From: Sphingopyxis sp.
Lineage (GTDB): Bacteria; Pseudomonadota; Alphaproteobacteria; Sphingomonadales; Sphingomonadaceae
Direction of reading: 5' to 3'
Length of the DNA stretch: 64,000 nucleotides
NCBI GenBank assembly: GCA_002733865.1
Contig: NVXM01000008.1
Coordinates: forward strand, 62,001 to 126,000
Position numbers and translations under genes: made by a program. Shown here piece by piece: positions 8,045-16,545 of this stretch (positions are counted from its first letter, which is position 1; each line of letters opens with the position of its first letter). The notes under the pieces are model-generated. The model was not told the origin of the DNA. It saw only the letters and a list, made by a program, of their open reading frames with translations, and searched no databases.

Positions 8045-9364
8045 TCAGTCCGCCGGCTCCGGGTCGCTGGCCCGGACGATCAGCTTGTCGATCTTGCGGC
8101 CATCCATATCGACGATTTCGAAAATCCAGTCCTGGTCTTCAAAGCTTTCGCCTTCTTCGGGCAGATGGCGAAGCTGGGCCAGCGCGTGGCCGGCGACCGT
8201 GGCATAGTCGCGGTCCTCGGACAGCCGCAGACCAAGCCGCTCCGCCAGCGCGTCGATCGCCATGGCTCCGGAGACCAGAAAGCTGCCGTCGGCCCGTTCG
8301 ATCAGGCTGCGCTGGGTTTTCTCATCCTGGTCCGAGACAAATTCGCCAGCGATCGAACTCAGCAGGTCATTGGGCGTCACGATCCCTTCAAAATGCCCAT
8401 ATTCGTCGTGCACCAGGATCATCGGCACCTGGGTTTCCCGCAATATTTCGAGAACGTCGAGCGCGTCGAGCTGGTCCGGCACCTTTTCCAGCGGACGCAT
8501 GAGCTTGCGCAGATCCAGCTTGTCCCCGCCCAGTTGCGCGGCAACGATATCGCGGGCCCGAACCACGCCGCGAATTTCATCGACCGAATGTTCGGCCACG
8601 GGAAAGCGGCTGTGCTGGGATTCCATCAGCAGCTTGTGAATATCCTCGCGCTTCGCATTGATGTCGAGCCAGTCGATCTCGGTACGCGGCGTCATGACCT
8701 CGCGAATGGGTCGATCGGCCAGGCGAACGACACCGGCCATCACGGCGCGTTCATGCTCCTCGATAACGCCGGATCGCATCGCATCGGCGAAGACCATCTG
8801 CAATTCTTCCGCGGTCACATGATTGACCTGCTCGCGCTTGATCCGCATCAGGCGGAAAATCAGGGCGCTGCTATTGTCGAGCAGCCAGACCAGCGGCGCG
8901 GAAATGCGGGCTAGCAATTCCATCGGCTGGGCCATGATCAGGGCAATGCGTTCGGACGACCGCAGAGCGATCTGTTTTGGCACCAGTTCGCCAACCACCA
9001 GCGAAGCATAGGTGGTCAGGCCGATCACCAGAACAAAGCCAGCGCGGCTCGCCAGTTCCTCACCCATGCCCAGAGCCTCCAGGCGCTCCGCCACCGGGCT
9101 GCCGAGGCTGGCACCGGAATAGGCGCCGGCAAGAATACCGATCAGGGTGATTCCAATTTGGACGGTGGAGAGGAATTTCCCCGGGTCACTGGCGAGGCGA
9201 AGCGCGGCCTTGGCCCGCTTGCTCCCCCGGTCCGCCAGGCCATGCAGCTGCGCCTTGCGCGCTGAAACGATCGCCAGCTCCGACATGGCAAATACGCCAT
9301 TGATCAGCACCAGTATAATTATGATCGCAACGTCAAACCAGGGAAAGGGTGTCATAATGTCCAT
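8045..9364 (-). CDS. HlyC/CorC family transporter (DUF21-CBS-CorC)
   Basis: A protein of about 439 residues with the standard order. The DUF21/CNNM membrane domain has about four helices in the first 190 residues (opening FDVAIIIILVLINGVFAMSE). A CBS pair (about 205-325, beginning VMTPRTEIDWLD) and a C-terminal CorC_HlyC domain follow. The family is annotated as haemolysin/CorC-like and is linked to Mg2+ or Co2+ efflux and membrane integrity. Three starts are possible: TTG at 9400, ATG at 9364 and ATG at 9355. None has a good Shine-Dalgarno sequence. I give the middle one; homologues I recall start near MTPFPW (9355). Confidence 0.88.
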   Translation of the reverse strand: MDIMTPFPWFDVAIIIILVLINGVFAMSELAIVSARKAQLHGLADRGSKRAKAALRLASDPGKFLSTVQIGITLIGILAGAYSGASLGSPVAERLEALGMGEELASRAGFVLVIGLTTYASLVVGELVPKQIALRSSERIALIMAQPMELLARISAPLVWLLDNSSALIFRLMRIKREQVNHVTAEELQMVFADAMRSGVIEEHERAVMAGVVRLADRPIREVMTPRTEIDWLDINAKREDIHKLLMESQHSRFPVAEHSVDEIRGVVRARDIVAAQLGGDKLDLRKLMRPLEKVPDQLDALDVLEILRETQVPMILVHDEYGHFEGIVTPNDLLSSIAGEFVSDQDEKTQRSLIERADGSFLVSGAMAIDALAERLGLRLSEDRDYATVAGHALAQLRHLPEEGESFEDQDWIFEIVDMDGRKIDKLIVRASDPEPAD

Positions 9365-9456
9365 TGAAAGGGCGAAATGCCATAGGCCCTTTAGCAGCAA
9401 GTTTTACAAAATCTCAAGTTTGCTGTCAGTCGCGGTTCATTTATCTCCCGCTAGGC

Positions 9457-9481
9457 GGAACCTTGTGATCGCCCAAGTGTT
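9457..9481 (+). promoter_or_regulatory. Candidate EcfG (general stress sigma factor) promoter
   Basis: GGAAC (9457-9461), 16 bases, then TGTT (9478-9481). This is one base away from the alphaproteobacterial EcfG consensus GGAAC-N16/17-CGTT. It lies 39 bases before the OmpA lipoprotein start, a suitable distance. No good sigma-70 promoter was seen in the same gap. Confidence 0.5.
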
Positions 9482-9519
9482 ATCATAAGCGAACAGGAAT
9501 ACCTTAGAGGGGAAACAAA

Positions 9520-10200
9520 ATGCGGATAAGAAAATCAATTATTACAGCGGCTTCAATTGGCGCCTTGGCCTTGACCAGCGGTTGTGTAACCAATCCTGAG
9601 ACCGGAAACCGGACCATATCAAAAGCTGCGATTGGCGGACTTGGCGGCGTCGTCGGCGGCTATCTGCTCGGTGATGTCCTTGGTGGCCGCAACGATCGCA
9701 CGGCGAAGATCGTCGGTGCTGGCCTCGGCGGTCTCGCTGGTGCCGGAATCGGTTATTATATGGACGAGCAGGAAAAGAAGCTTCGCGAACAGACGGCCGG
9801 AACCGGCATTGATGTCACGCGCGAAGGCGACAATCTGATCCTGAACATGCCATCCAACGTGACATTCCCTGTCGACAGCAGCGCGATCCAGCCGAGCTTC
9901 CAGACCACTCTGGCCAATGTCGCGGACACGCTTTCTCGCTATGAGAAGAGCTATGTCGACGTTCTCGGCCATACCGACAGCACGGGCAGCGATGCCTATA
10001 ACCAGGCGCTGTCCGAACGGCGCGCCGACGCGGTTGCCAATTTCCTGGCGAACAGTGGCGTCCAGCGCGCCCGTCTGGCGACCAGAGGCTATGGTGAAAG
10101 CCAGCCGATCGCCAGCAACGCGACCGAAGAAGGCCGGGCGGCCAACCGCCGGGTTGAAATCAAGATTGTTCCGATCACGGAAGATGATCTGAACAACTAA
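9520..10200 (+). CDS. OmpA-family outer-membrane lipoprotein (YiaD-like)
   Basis: A 226-residue lipoprotein. The signal ends in a lipobox (LTSGC, Cys22). Two glycine-zipper segments (about 38-58 and 65-82, GGLGGVVGGYLLGD and GAGLGGLAGAGIGYY) form a membrane hairpin, as in YiaD/YMGG-type proteins. The C-terminal OmpA-like domain (about 105-220) has VLGHTDSTGSDAYN and NRRVEIKI for peptidoglycan binding. AGAGGGG 8-9 bases before the ATG fixes the start. A GGAAC-16-TGTT element just upstream suggests general-stress control. Confidence 0.88.
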   Translation: MRIRKSIITAASIGALALTSGCVTNPETGNRTISKAAIGGLGGVVGGYLLGDVLGGRNDRTAKIVGAGLGGLAGAGIGYYMDEQEKKLREQTAGTGIDVTREGDNLILNMPSNVTFPVDSSAIQPSFQTTLANVADTLSRYEKSYVDVLGHTDSTGSDAYNQALSERRADAVANFLANSGVQRARLATRGYGESQPIASNATEEGRAANRRVEIKIVPITEDDLNN

Positions 10201-10227
10201 ATTAGCGCTTGCGCTTATTCCTTCATT

Positions 10228-10265
10228 CCGGGCATCCCCTGCAAAAATTATCAGAGGATGCCCGG
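10228..10265 (+). promoter_or_regulatory. Hairpin covering the SDR ribosome-binding site
   Basis: A perfect 10-bp inverted repeat: CCGGGCATCC (10228-10237) and GGATGCCCGG (10256-10265), with an 18-base A-rich loop. The AGAGGA ribosome site (10253-10258) of the gene starting at 10268 lies partly in the right arm. There is no T-tract, so it is a poor intrinsic terminator. It is better placed to restrict translation of the downstream gene. Confidence 0.55.
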
Positions 10266-10267
10266 AC

Positions 10268-11035
10268 ATGACGACACCCAATTTTTCTATCGATCTGACA
10301 GGCCGGACGGCCATTGTGACTGGCGCGTCCGCCGGGCTGGGACGCCGCTTTGCCAAGATACTGGCGGCCTGCGGGGCGAAAGTTGCCTGTACCGCCCGCC
10401 GCAAGGACAAGCTTGACGATCTGGTCGCCGAGATCAGCGCGGATGGTGGAACGGCAGAAGCCTTTGCGCTTGATGTGCGCGACGCCGAACAATTGAAGGC
10501 CATCATTCCAGCCGTGGCCAATTCTCTCGGACAGCCTGATATACTCGTAAACAACGCGGGCATCGTCGATGCCGAACATGCCACAAGGATGTCGACGGAA
10601 CTGATCGATGACGTGCTCGATACTAATCTGCGCAGCGTGTTCATTCTGTCGAACGAGTTTGCTCGCCCGCTGATCGCCAACAAAGCGCCCGGACGGATCG
10701 TCAATATCGCGTCTATCGCTGCGACCAGCTATAGTGGCGGCGGAGCAGCGCTTTATTCGACCACCAAGGCCGGCGTCGTGCGGATCACCGAAACGCTAGC
10801 GGTGGAATGGTCAAAATTTCATATCAATGTGAATGGTATTGCGCCCGGCCTGTTCGCCACCGACATGGCCGACGGGATGATCGAGCGCGCTGGGGATTTT
10901 TCGGTCAATTTCCCGCGCAAGCGTCTCGGCCAGCCGGAGCAGATGGACAGCACCCTGCTCTATCTGGTGTCGCCTTCTTCGGACGCAGTGACCGGTACCG
11001 TGATCAAGATCGATGACGGCCAGGGCTCGCGCTAG
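10268..11035 (+). CDS. SDR family NAD(P)-dependent oxidoreductase
   Basis: A classical short-chain dehydrogenase/reductase of 255 residues. It has the Rossmann motif TGASAGLG (about 19-26), NNAG (about 97-100), a catalytic serine in NIASIAATS and the YSTTK active site (about 160-164). The C-terminal GTVIKIDDGQG is also typical. Residues CTARRKDKL after beta-2, with arginines rather than an acidic residue, suggest NADP(H) preference. The substrate is unknown. It follows the OmpA gene but is separated from it by a hairpin that overlaps its ribosome site. Confidence 0.88.
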   Translation: MTTPNFSIDLTGRTAIVTGASAGLGRRFAKILAACGAKVACTARRKDKLDDLVAEISADGGTAEAFALDVRDAEQLKAIIPAVANSLGQPDILVNNAGIVDAEHATRMSTELIDDVLDTNLRSVFILSNEFARPLIANKAPGRIVNIASIAATSYSGGGAALYSTTKAGVVRITETLAVEWSKFHINVNGIAPGLFATDMADGMIERAGDFSVNFPRKRLGQPEQMDSTLLYLVSPSSDAVTGTVIKIDDGQGSR

Positions 11036-11038
11036 CGT

Positions 11039-12271
11039 CTAGACCAGTTCACCGCGAAGCAGTTTCGGCAGATCGCCGGTTTCGCCCTTGGCTTCTGCCA
11101 TGAACTGCGCCTTGAGCGGCGGAATGCGCTGGACGAGGCCAATTCCCATGCGGCGGATCGCCGAGGAGGCTTCCCCAGGAAGGCCGAACAGGCGCGTCAG
11201 CAGATCAGTGGCTGCCGATACCATCATATTGTCGAGGCTGCGCCAGCGGTCATAGCGGGCCAGAATCTGCGCATCGCCCAGATCTAGGCCGGTGCGCGCG
11301 CCCTCGACCAGACATTCGGTCAACGCCGCAACATCGCGCAGGCCGAGGTTGAGCCCCTGCCCGGCAATCGGATGAATACCGTGGCCGGCATCGCCGATCA
11401 GCACCAGCCGTTCTGAGGTAAGATGGGAGCTGTGATGGAAACCCAGCGGATAGGTCGGGCGGTCGGTAAGCAACTCGATCTCGCCGAGAAAGCCGCCGGT
11501 CTTTTTCATCATTTCAGCTACAAAAGCGCGCTTGTTGATCCTGGTATAGGCGGGGCCGTCCTTACGCGAGACGGTCCAGACCACGGCTGACCGGTGTTTG
11601 CCATCGGCATCGTCGAGCATTGGCAGGAGCGCGAAGGGACCGGACGGAAAAAACAGTTCATATGCGGTATTGGCATGCGGCTTTTCGTGCGCAATCTTGC
11701 AGACGATGGCGCTGTGGTCATATTGCCAGTGGGCCATGATGATCCCGGCTTCCTCGCGCATCCGGCTGCCCCGGCCATCGGCAGCGACGAGCAGCGGAGC
11801 GGAAAGCCGTTCGCCATTTTCAAGGCTGACCTCGACGAGATGTCCGCTGCGATCGCACGAAGCGACCTGTGTCGACAGGTGGAAGCTGATCGCGTCGTGC
11901 GCCTGGGCCGCCTCGAACAGAAGTTGGCGCAACAGTGCATTTTCGACCATGATGCCCATCGGGCCCTCGCCCTCGCCCGGTACGAAGTCGAGGGTGCCGG
12001 GCTTCAGACCGTCATTGACCAGAATCTTTTCGATATCACATCCATTGGGCCGCAGCTTTTCGGCCAGCCCGATGGCGTCGAACATGTTCCAGCTGGCGCT
12101 GTTGATCGCGGAAACGCGCGCATCATTTTGCGGATTGAGCAAATCATCCGGTTCAGCGCGATCGATGATCGCCACTTGCAGCCCGTGCGCGGCAAGGGTC
12201 AGCGCCTGCGTCAGGCCGATCATCCCTGCGCCCAATATGATGATATCGCTTTTCCGAGAATCAATTCCCAT
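11039..12271 (-). CDS. UbiH/UbiF/VisC/COQ6 family FAD hydroxylase
   Basis: A 410-residue flavoprotein mono-oxygenase. The dinucleotide fold ILGAGMIGLTQALTLA lies at about 12-27. The second FAD motif is LVLIGDAGHGIHPIAGQGLN (about 285-305), with the DG motif at VAADGRGSR. The family hydroxylates the ubiquinone ring in an O2-dependent step. Which ring position it uses cannot be told from sequence, so no symbol is given. It ends 3 bases from the convergent SDR gene and is divergent from ftsK. A COQ9-type gene elsewhere in the window fits the same pathway. Confidence 0.88.
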   Translation of the reverse strand: MGIDSRKSDIIILGAGMIGLTQALTLAAHGLQVAIIDRAEPDDLLNPQNDARVSAINSASWNMFDAIGLAEKLRPNGCDIEKILVNDGLKPGTLDFVPGEGEGPMGIMVENALLRQLLFEAAQAHDAISFHLSTQVASCDRSGHLVEVSLENGERLSAPLLVAADGRGSRMREEAGIIMAHWQYDHSAIVCKIAHEKPHANTAYELFFPSGPFALLPMLDDADGKHRSAVVWTVSRKDGPAYTRINKRAFVAEMMKKTGGFLGEIELLTDRPTYPLGFHHSSHLTSERLVLIGDAGHGIHPIAGQGLNLGLRDVAALTECLVEGARTGLDLGDAQILARYDRWRSLDNMMVSAATDLLTRLFGLPGEASSAIRRMGIGLVQRIPPLKAQFMAEAKGETGDLPKLLRGELV

Positions 12272-12444
12272 GGAGACCGCCTTTCCGAGCCATAATATAC
12301 GTAACAGGTAGGCATCGACGGCCCGGAAAGAAAGGCAAATCCGCTAAAATATCGCCAAGAAACTTGACGGCGAGTCCCGGATTCGCGCAAAGGAGCAGAT
12401 AGTTAATGCGCGCCTGTGGCTGGGGTGACGCACGGGAGTATATG

Positions 12445-14751
12445 ATGGCGGATAAAGCCAATGAAGCAAACTGGCGCGAGATCATGCGCCTCAGCCTGTT
12501 GCGCAGCGGTGCCCTGATCGGAGCCATCGCGATATTTCTGGCGACCCTGTTCCTGTTGCTGGCGCTGGCCAGCTATTCACCCAGCGACCCGTCTTTCAAC
12601 ACATCGGCAGGCAGCGTCGAACATAACTGGATGGGCGTTTTCGGATCCTATCTGTCGGACCTGCTGTTGCTGCTGATCGGTTTGCCCGTGGTTCTGTTTC
12701 TGCCGCTGATGCTGGTTCTGGCCAACCGGCTGTGGCGCGATATTCCGCAACCCGGCTGGAAAAAACAATTGCTGTTGTGCCTGCTCGCCGCCCTGCTCGT
12801 CGGCACCGGACTGGCGTTGTGGTTTCCGGAGCCGGACATGGAATTGCCCTCGGGCCTTGGCGGCCTCACCGGCATGCTGATTGCCAATGGCACCAGCGCT
12901 GGGCTCAACGCCATGTCGACCGCCTGGAGCGGCCTGATTTCCGGTTTGCTGATCGCGCTCACGCTCACCAGCGGGCTTGTCCTGGGCTATATCAGCCTGC
13001 GGCTCGACCGGCCGCTATTCTCCGGCGCGCCGCTGAAATTGCCGACAATCAAAAGTCCCTTTGCGCAAAAAGACGACGATCTGGTGATCGAACCGGAGCG
13101 GGCCAAAGCCAAGGTGAAGGCCAAGCCTGAACCGGCGCCGCGCAAATCGGTCCAGCCCGACACCCGGCCACCGCCCGAGATCAGCGACCGCGCATTGCCG
13201 CCAAAGAAAGCCAGCAAAGCCAAGCAGGGTGATTTCTTCGGGCCCTATGTGTTGCCGCCGCTTGATCTGCTAACCCCTGCCCCGGAACAGAATAGCAATG
13301 TAGTCGACAAGGCGGGCCTGGAACGGAACGCGCGGCTGCTGGAATCGGTGCTGGATGACTTTCACGTCAAGGGCACGATCAACGCCGTTCGGCCTGGCCC
13401 GGTCGTCACCATGTACGAACTGGAACCGGCACCCGGTATCAAGGCAAGCCGGGTCATTCAGCTGGCCGAGGATATCGCCCGCAACATGTCGGCTCTGTCC
13501 GCGCGCGTTGCCGCTATTCCGGGACGTACGGTCATGGGCATCGAACTGCCCAATGCCAATCGCGAGATGGTGGTGCTGCACGAAATGGTCGGCAGCGACA
13601 GTTTCGCCGAGCAGGGTGGCAAATTGCCGATCATTCTCGGCAAGAATATCTCCGGTGATCCGGTGATCGCCGATCTGGCACCGATGCCGCATCTGCTGGT
13701 CGCTGGTACGACAGGCTCCGGTAAATCGGTCGGCCTGAACTGCATGATCCTGTCGCTGCTCTACCGGCTGACGCCGGACGAGTGCAAGATGATCATGATC
13801 GATCCGAAGATGCTGGAACTCAGCACCTATGATGATATTCCGCATCTGCTGTCGCCGGTTGTGACCGAACCCGCCAAGGCCGTTCGCGCGCTGAAATGGG
13901 CGGTTGAACAGATGGAAGAGCGCTATCGGATGATGTCGTCGCTCTCCGTCCGCAATCTCGCCAACTATAATGAAAAGGTGCAGGCGGCCAAAGCCAAGGG
14001 CCAGCCGCTCGGCCGCAAGGTACAGACTGGCTATGATCCGGAAACCTCTCGCCCGATTTATGAGGAAGAGCAGCTCGACTATGAAGTGCTGCCGCAGATT
14101 GTGATCATCGTTGACGAGCTTGCTGACCTGATGATGACCGCTGGCAAGGAAGTCGAATTTCTGATCCAGCGGCTGGCGCAAAAGGCGCGTGCGGCCGGCA
14201 TTCATCTGATCATGGCAACGCAGCGCCCTTCGGTCGATGTCATCACCGGCGTGATCAAGGCCAACCTGCCGACCCGGATCAGCTTCCATGTCACCTCGAA
14301 AATCGATTCGCGCACCATTCTGGGCGAACAGGGTGCAGAGCAACTGCTGGGCAAGGGCGACATGCTCTATATGCCGGGCGGCAAACAGCTGACCCGCGTG
14401 CACGGCCCCTTTGTCTCCGACGACGAAGTGCGGCGCGTCGCTGACCACTGGCGGTCGCAGGGCCAGCCCGACTATATCCAGGCTGTCACCGAGGAACCGG
14501 AGGACGGCAGCTTTGCCCTCGATGGCGCCGATCTCAGCGACAGCAAGGAAGACCGGCAATATGCGCAGGCCTGCCAGATCGTGTTCGAGAGCCAGAAAGT
14601 ATCGACCAGCTGGCTGCAACGGCAGTTGAGGATCGGCTACAATACCGCTGCCCGGATCGTCGACCGGATGGAGGAGGATGATTTTGTCAGCCCGCCCAAC
14701 CATATCGGTCGCCGGGAAGTGCTGCGCGATCAAAATGGCGAACCGCTGTAA
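12445..14751 (+). CDS. ftsK: DNA translocase FtsK
   Basis: A 768-residue FtsK/SpoIIIE translocase that pumps chromosome ends across the division septum. Four N-terminal transmembrane helices occupy about the first 185 residues. A short proline/lysine linker follows, then the alpha/beta motor with Walker A GTTGSGKS (421-428) and Walker B IIVDELADLM. The C-terminal gamma winged helix (about 695-755) reads KOPS. The linker is much shorter than in E. coli, as in many alphaproteobacteria. The start at 12445 has GGGAG six bases upstream. An ATG at 12406 with AAAGGAG further upstream is an in-frame alternative that adds 13 residues. Confidence 0.96.
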   Translation: MADKANEANWREIMRLSLLRSGALIGAIAIFLATLFLLLALASYSPSDPSFNTSAGSVEHNWMGVFGSYLSDLLLLLIGLPVVLFLPLMLVLANRLWRDIPQPGWKKQLLLCLLAALLVGTGLALWFPEPDMELPSGLGGLTGMLIANGTSAGLNAMSTAWSGLISGLLIALTLTSGLVLGYISLRLDRPLFSGAPLKLPTIKSPFAQKDDDLVIEPERAKAKVKAKPEPAPRKSVQPDTRPPPEISDRALPPKKASKAKQGDFFGPYVLPPLDLLTPAPEQNSNVVDKAGLERNARLLESVLDDFHVKGTINAVRPGPVVTMYELEPAPGIKASRVIQLAEDIARNMSALSARVAAIPGRTVMGIELPNANREMVVLHEMVGSDSFAEQGGKLPIILGKNISGDPVIADLAPMPHLLVAGTTGSGKSVGLNCMILSLLYRLTPDECKMIMIDPKMLELSTYDDIPHLLSPVVTEPAKAVRALKWAVEQMEERYRMMSSLSVRNLANYNEKVQAAKAKGQPLGRKVQTGYDPETSRPIYEEEQLDYEVLPQIVIIVDELADLMMTAGKEVEFLIQRLAQKARAAGIHLIMATQRPSVDVITGVIKANLPTRISFHVTSKIDSRTILGEQGAEQLLGKGDMLYMPGGKQLTRVHGPFVSDDEVRRVADHWRSQGQPDYIQAVTEEPEDGSFALDGADLSDSKEDRQYAQACQIVFESQKVSTSWLQRQLRIGYNTAARIVDRMEEDDFVSPPNHIGRREVLRDQNGEPL

Positions 14752-14830
14752 CCCTCTTCCTGACAGAGTGATTAAGCCATTGTTCAATCGCTGGTGGCTA
14801 GGCGGACATCTGGATAATCTGGAGTTTTTT

Positions 14831-15460
14831 ATGTTGAAATATGGTTTCGCCCTGATCGCTGCGCCGCTGGCCCTGACCGCCACCGTGCCGGCCACTGCTC
14901 AGCAGAGCCCGACCGACAGTCTCGCCAAAATATCGAACCATTTGCGGTCGATGTCGACGATGACCGCGAATTTCACCCAGACCGATCGTAGCGGGCAGAT
15001 GATAACCGGGAAACTGATCCTGAAACAGCCGGGAAAGATCCGGTTTCAATATCAAAAGGACGCCAACCTGTTGATCGTCGGTGACGGCAAAGCCCTGACC
15101 ATGATCGATTATGACGTCAACCAGGTACAGCGCTGGCCGATCGGCAACAGCCCGCTGGCGGCGCTGCTCAATCCCGAACGGGATCTGTCGAAATATGGCA
15201 AAATCGTTCCGACTCGCAATCCCGCTGTGTTGAGCGTGGAAGTCAGCGATCCCAAGCGTCCGGAATATGGTGTTATCACCATGGTTTTCACCAAGAAGCC
15301 CGGCGCACCGGGCGGATTGAGCCTGGATGGCTGGGTCTCGCTGGACTCGAAAAACAATCGTACATCGATCCGCCTTTCCAACCAGAAATTCGGCGTGCCA
15401 GTGGCCAACAGCAGCTTCAACTGGACCGATCCACGGAGAAAAAGCCGCAGCAAGCGATGA
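14831..15460 (+). CDS. lolA: Outer-membrane lipoprotein carrier LolA
   Basis: A 209-residue periplasmic chaperone that carries lipoproteins from LolCDE to the outer membrane. The signal peptide (about 1-23, ATAQQ cleavage region) is followed by the LolA fold. Recognisable stretches are MTANFTQTDRSGQ and GKIRFQYQKDANLLIVGDGK. The C-terminal region, where LolA packs hydrophobic ligands, is present. The open frame extends upstream into ftsK, but GGAG (14821-14824) six bases before ATG 14831 decides the start. It follows ftsK by 79 bases and is ended by the strong terminator at 15628. Confidence 0.93.
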   Translation: MLKYGFALIAAPLALTATVPATAQQSPTDSLAKISNHLRSMSTMTANFTQTDRSGQMITGKLILKQPGKIRFQYQKDANLLIVGDGKALTMIDYDVNQVQRWPIGNSPLAALLNPERDLSKYGKIVPTRNPAVLSVEVSDPKRPEYGVITMVFTKKPGAPGGLSLDGWVSLDSKNNRTSIRLSNQKFGVPVANSSFNWTDPRRKSRSKR

Positions 15461-15627
15461 GACGAGGCGGGCTGCCGATCAGCAGAAACTGATCGATAAT
15501 CCGTTCATATTGCCGACAGAAACACCGGCGTATAACCAAATACAGGATGAAGAGAGACAGTCAGGTTTTCCCCCTGTTACCTGACCAAAAAAGTCAAAAT
15601 TCATCTTTTGCGTGACGAACGCGAGTT

Positions 15628-15672
15628 AACCCCCACCTCCTTCATGCCCCCGGAGGTGGGGGTTTTACTTTT
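15628..15672 (+). terminator. Intrinsic terminator after lolA
   Basis: A 13-bp perfect stem, AACCCCCACCTCC (15628-15640) with GGAGGTGGGGGTT (15652-15664), has an 11-base loop and is followed by a T-rich run (TTTTACTTTT). It closes the ftsK-lolA transcription unit ahead of xthA. Confidence 0.85.
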
Positions 15673-15750
15673 CACTTCCAGCGAAATTACCGGAATGCCC
15701 GTTCGCCTTTGGGCTTGGGTTTCCGCGCGAGCGTGGCTAGTAGACTCGCC

Positions 15751-16545
15751 ATGAGTGATACCCTGAAAATCGTCAGCTGGAATATTAACAGCATCCGTGC
15801 CCGAATCGACATCGTCGAACGGTTCCTGACCGAGGAAGCGCCGGACATATTGTGCTTGCAGGAAACCAAGGTTCGCAACGAACAATTCCCGGAAGGCATG
15901 TTCCGGCGGCTGGGCTATAACCATCAGATCCTGCACGGCCAACCGATGCACCACGGCGTGGCGATCATCAGCCGGGTACCGCTGCACAAGGATGAACGGT
16001 TTGACTGGCAAGACAATGGAGAGGCCCGGCATGTCGGTGCCGTCCTGCAGAATGGCGTGCGTATCGAGAATGTCTACATCCCTGCTGGCGGCGAAATTCC
16101 CGATCGCGACCTGAATCCCAAATTTGGCCAGAAGCTGGATTTCTTCGGACGGATGACCGAGTGGTCGGCAAATCTCAAGGAGCCGACGATATTGTTGGGC
16201 GATTTCAACGTCGCGCCGCTGCCGTCCGATGTCTGGAGCCACAAGGCGCTGATCAAGGTGGTCAGCCACACCCAGATCGAGATCGATCATCTCTACAGGA
16301 TGCGCGATGCCCATGGCTGGGTCGATATCGGTCGCAAGCTGATTCCCGACCCCGAGCGCCTGTACACCTGGTGGAGTTACCGCGCCAAGGACTGGCGCGC
16401 CTCCGACAAGGGACGCCGGCTCGACCATGTCTGGGTCAGCCCGGAACTGGAAGACAAGGCGAAGAGCCACGTCGTCCTGGAAGATGCGCGCAGCTGGGGC
16501 AAGCCGTCGGATCATGCGCCGCTGATCACGGAATTCGAATTTTGA
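15751..16545 (+). CDS. xthA: Exodeoxyribonuclease III
   Basis: A 264-residue AP endonuclease/3'-5' exonuclease of the ExoIII family that repairs abasic sites. Conserved motifs are present in order: SWNINSIRAR near the N-terminus, LQETK (metal-binding glutamate), a GDFNVAP motif and a C-terminal WGKPSDHAPL with the catalytic histidine. The start MSDTLKI at 15751 was chosen over the longer frame (15709) because homology begins there. The stop overlaps a TTG start for ribA (TTGA, 16542-16545). Confidence 0.93.
   Translation: MSDTLKIVSWNINSIRARIDIVERFLTEEAPDILCLQETKVRNEQFPEGMFRRLGYNHQILHGQPMHHGVAIISRVPLHKDERFDWQDNGEARHVGAVLQNGVRIENVYIPAGGEIPDRDLNPKFGQKLDFFGRMTEWSANLKEPTILLGDFNVAPLPSDVWSHKALIKVVSHTQIEIDHLYRMRDAHGWVDIGRKLIPDPERLYTWWSYRAKDWRASDKGRRLDHVWVSPELEDKAKSHVVLEDARSWGKPSDHAPLITEFEF

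Noticed and set aside
13270..14895. 541-residue minus-strand frame opposite ftsK
   Set aside because: Antisense shadow of a clear ftsK gene, with no ribosome site or motif.
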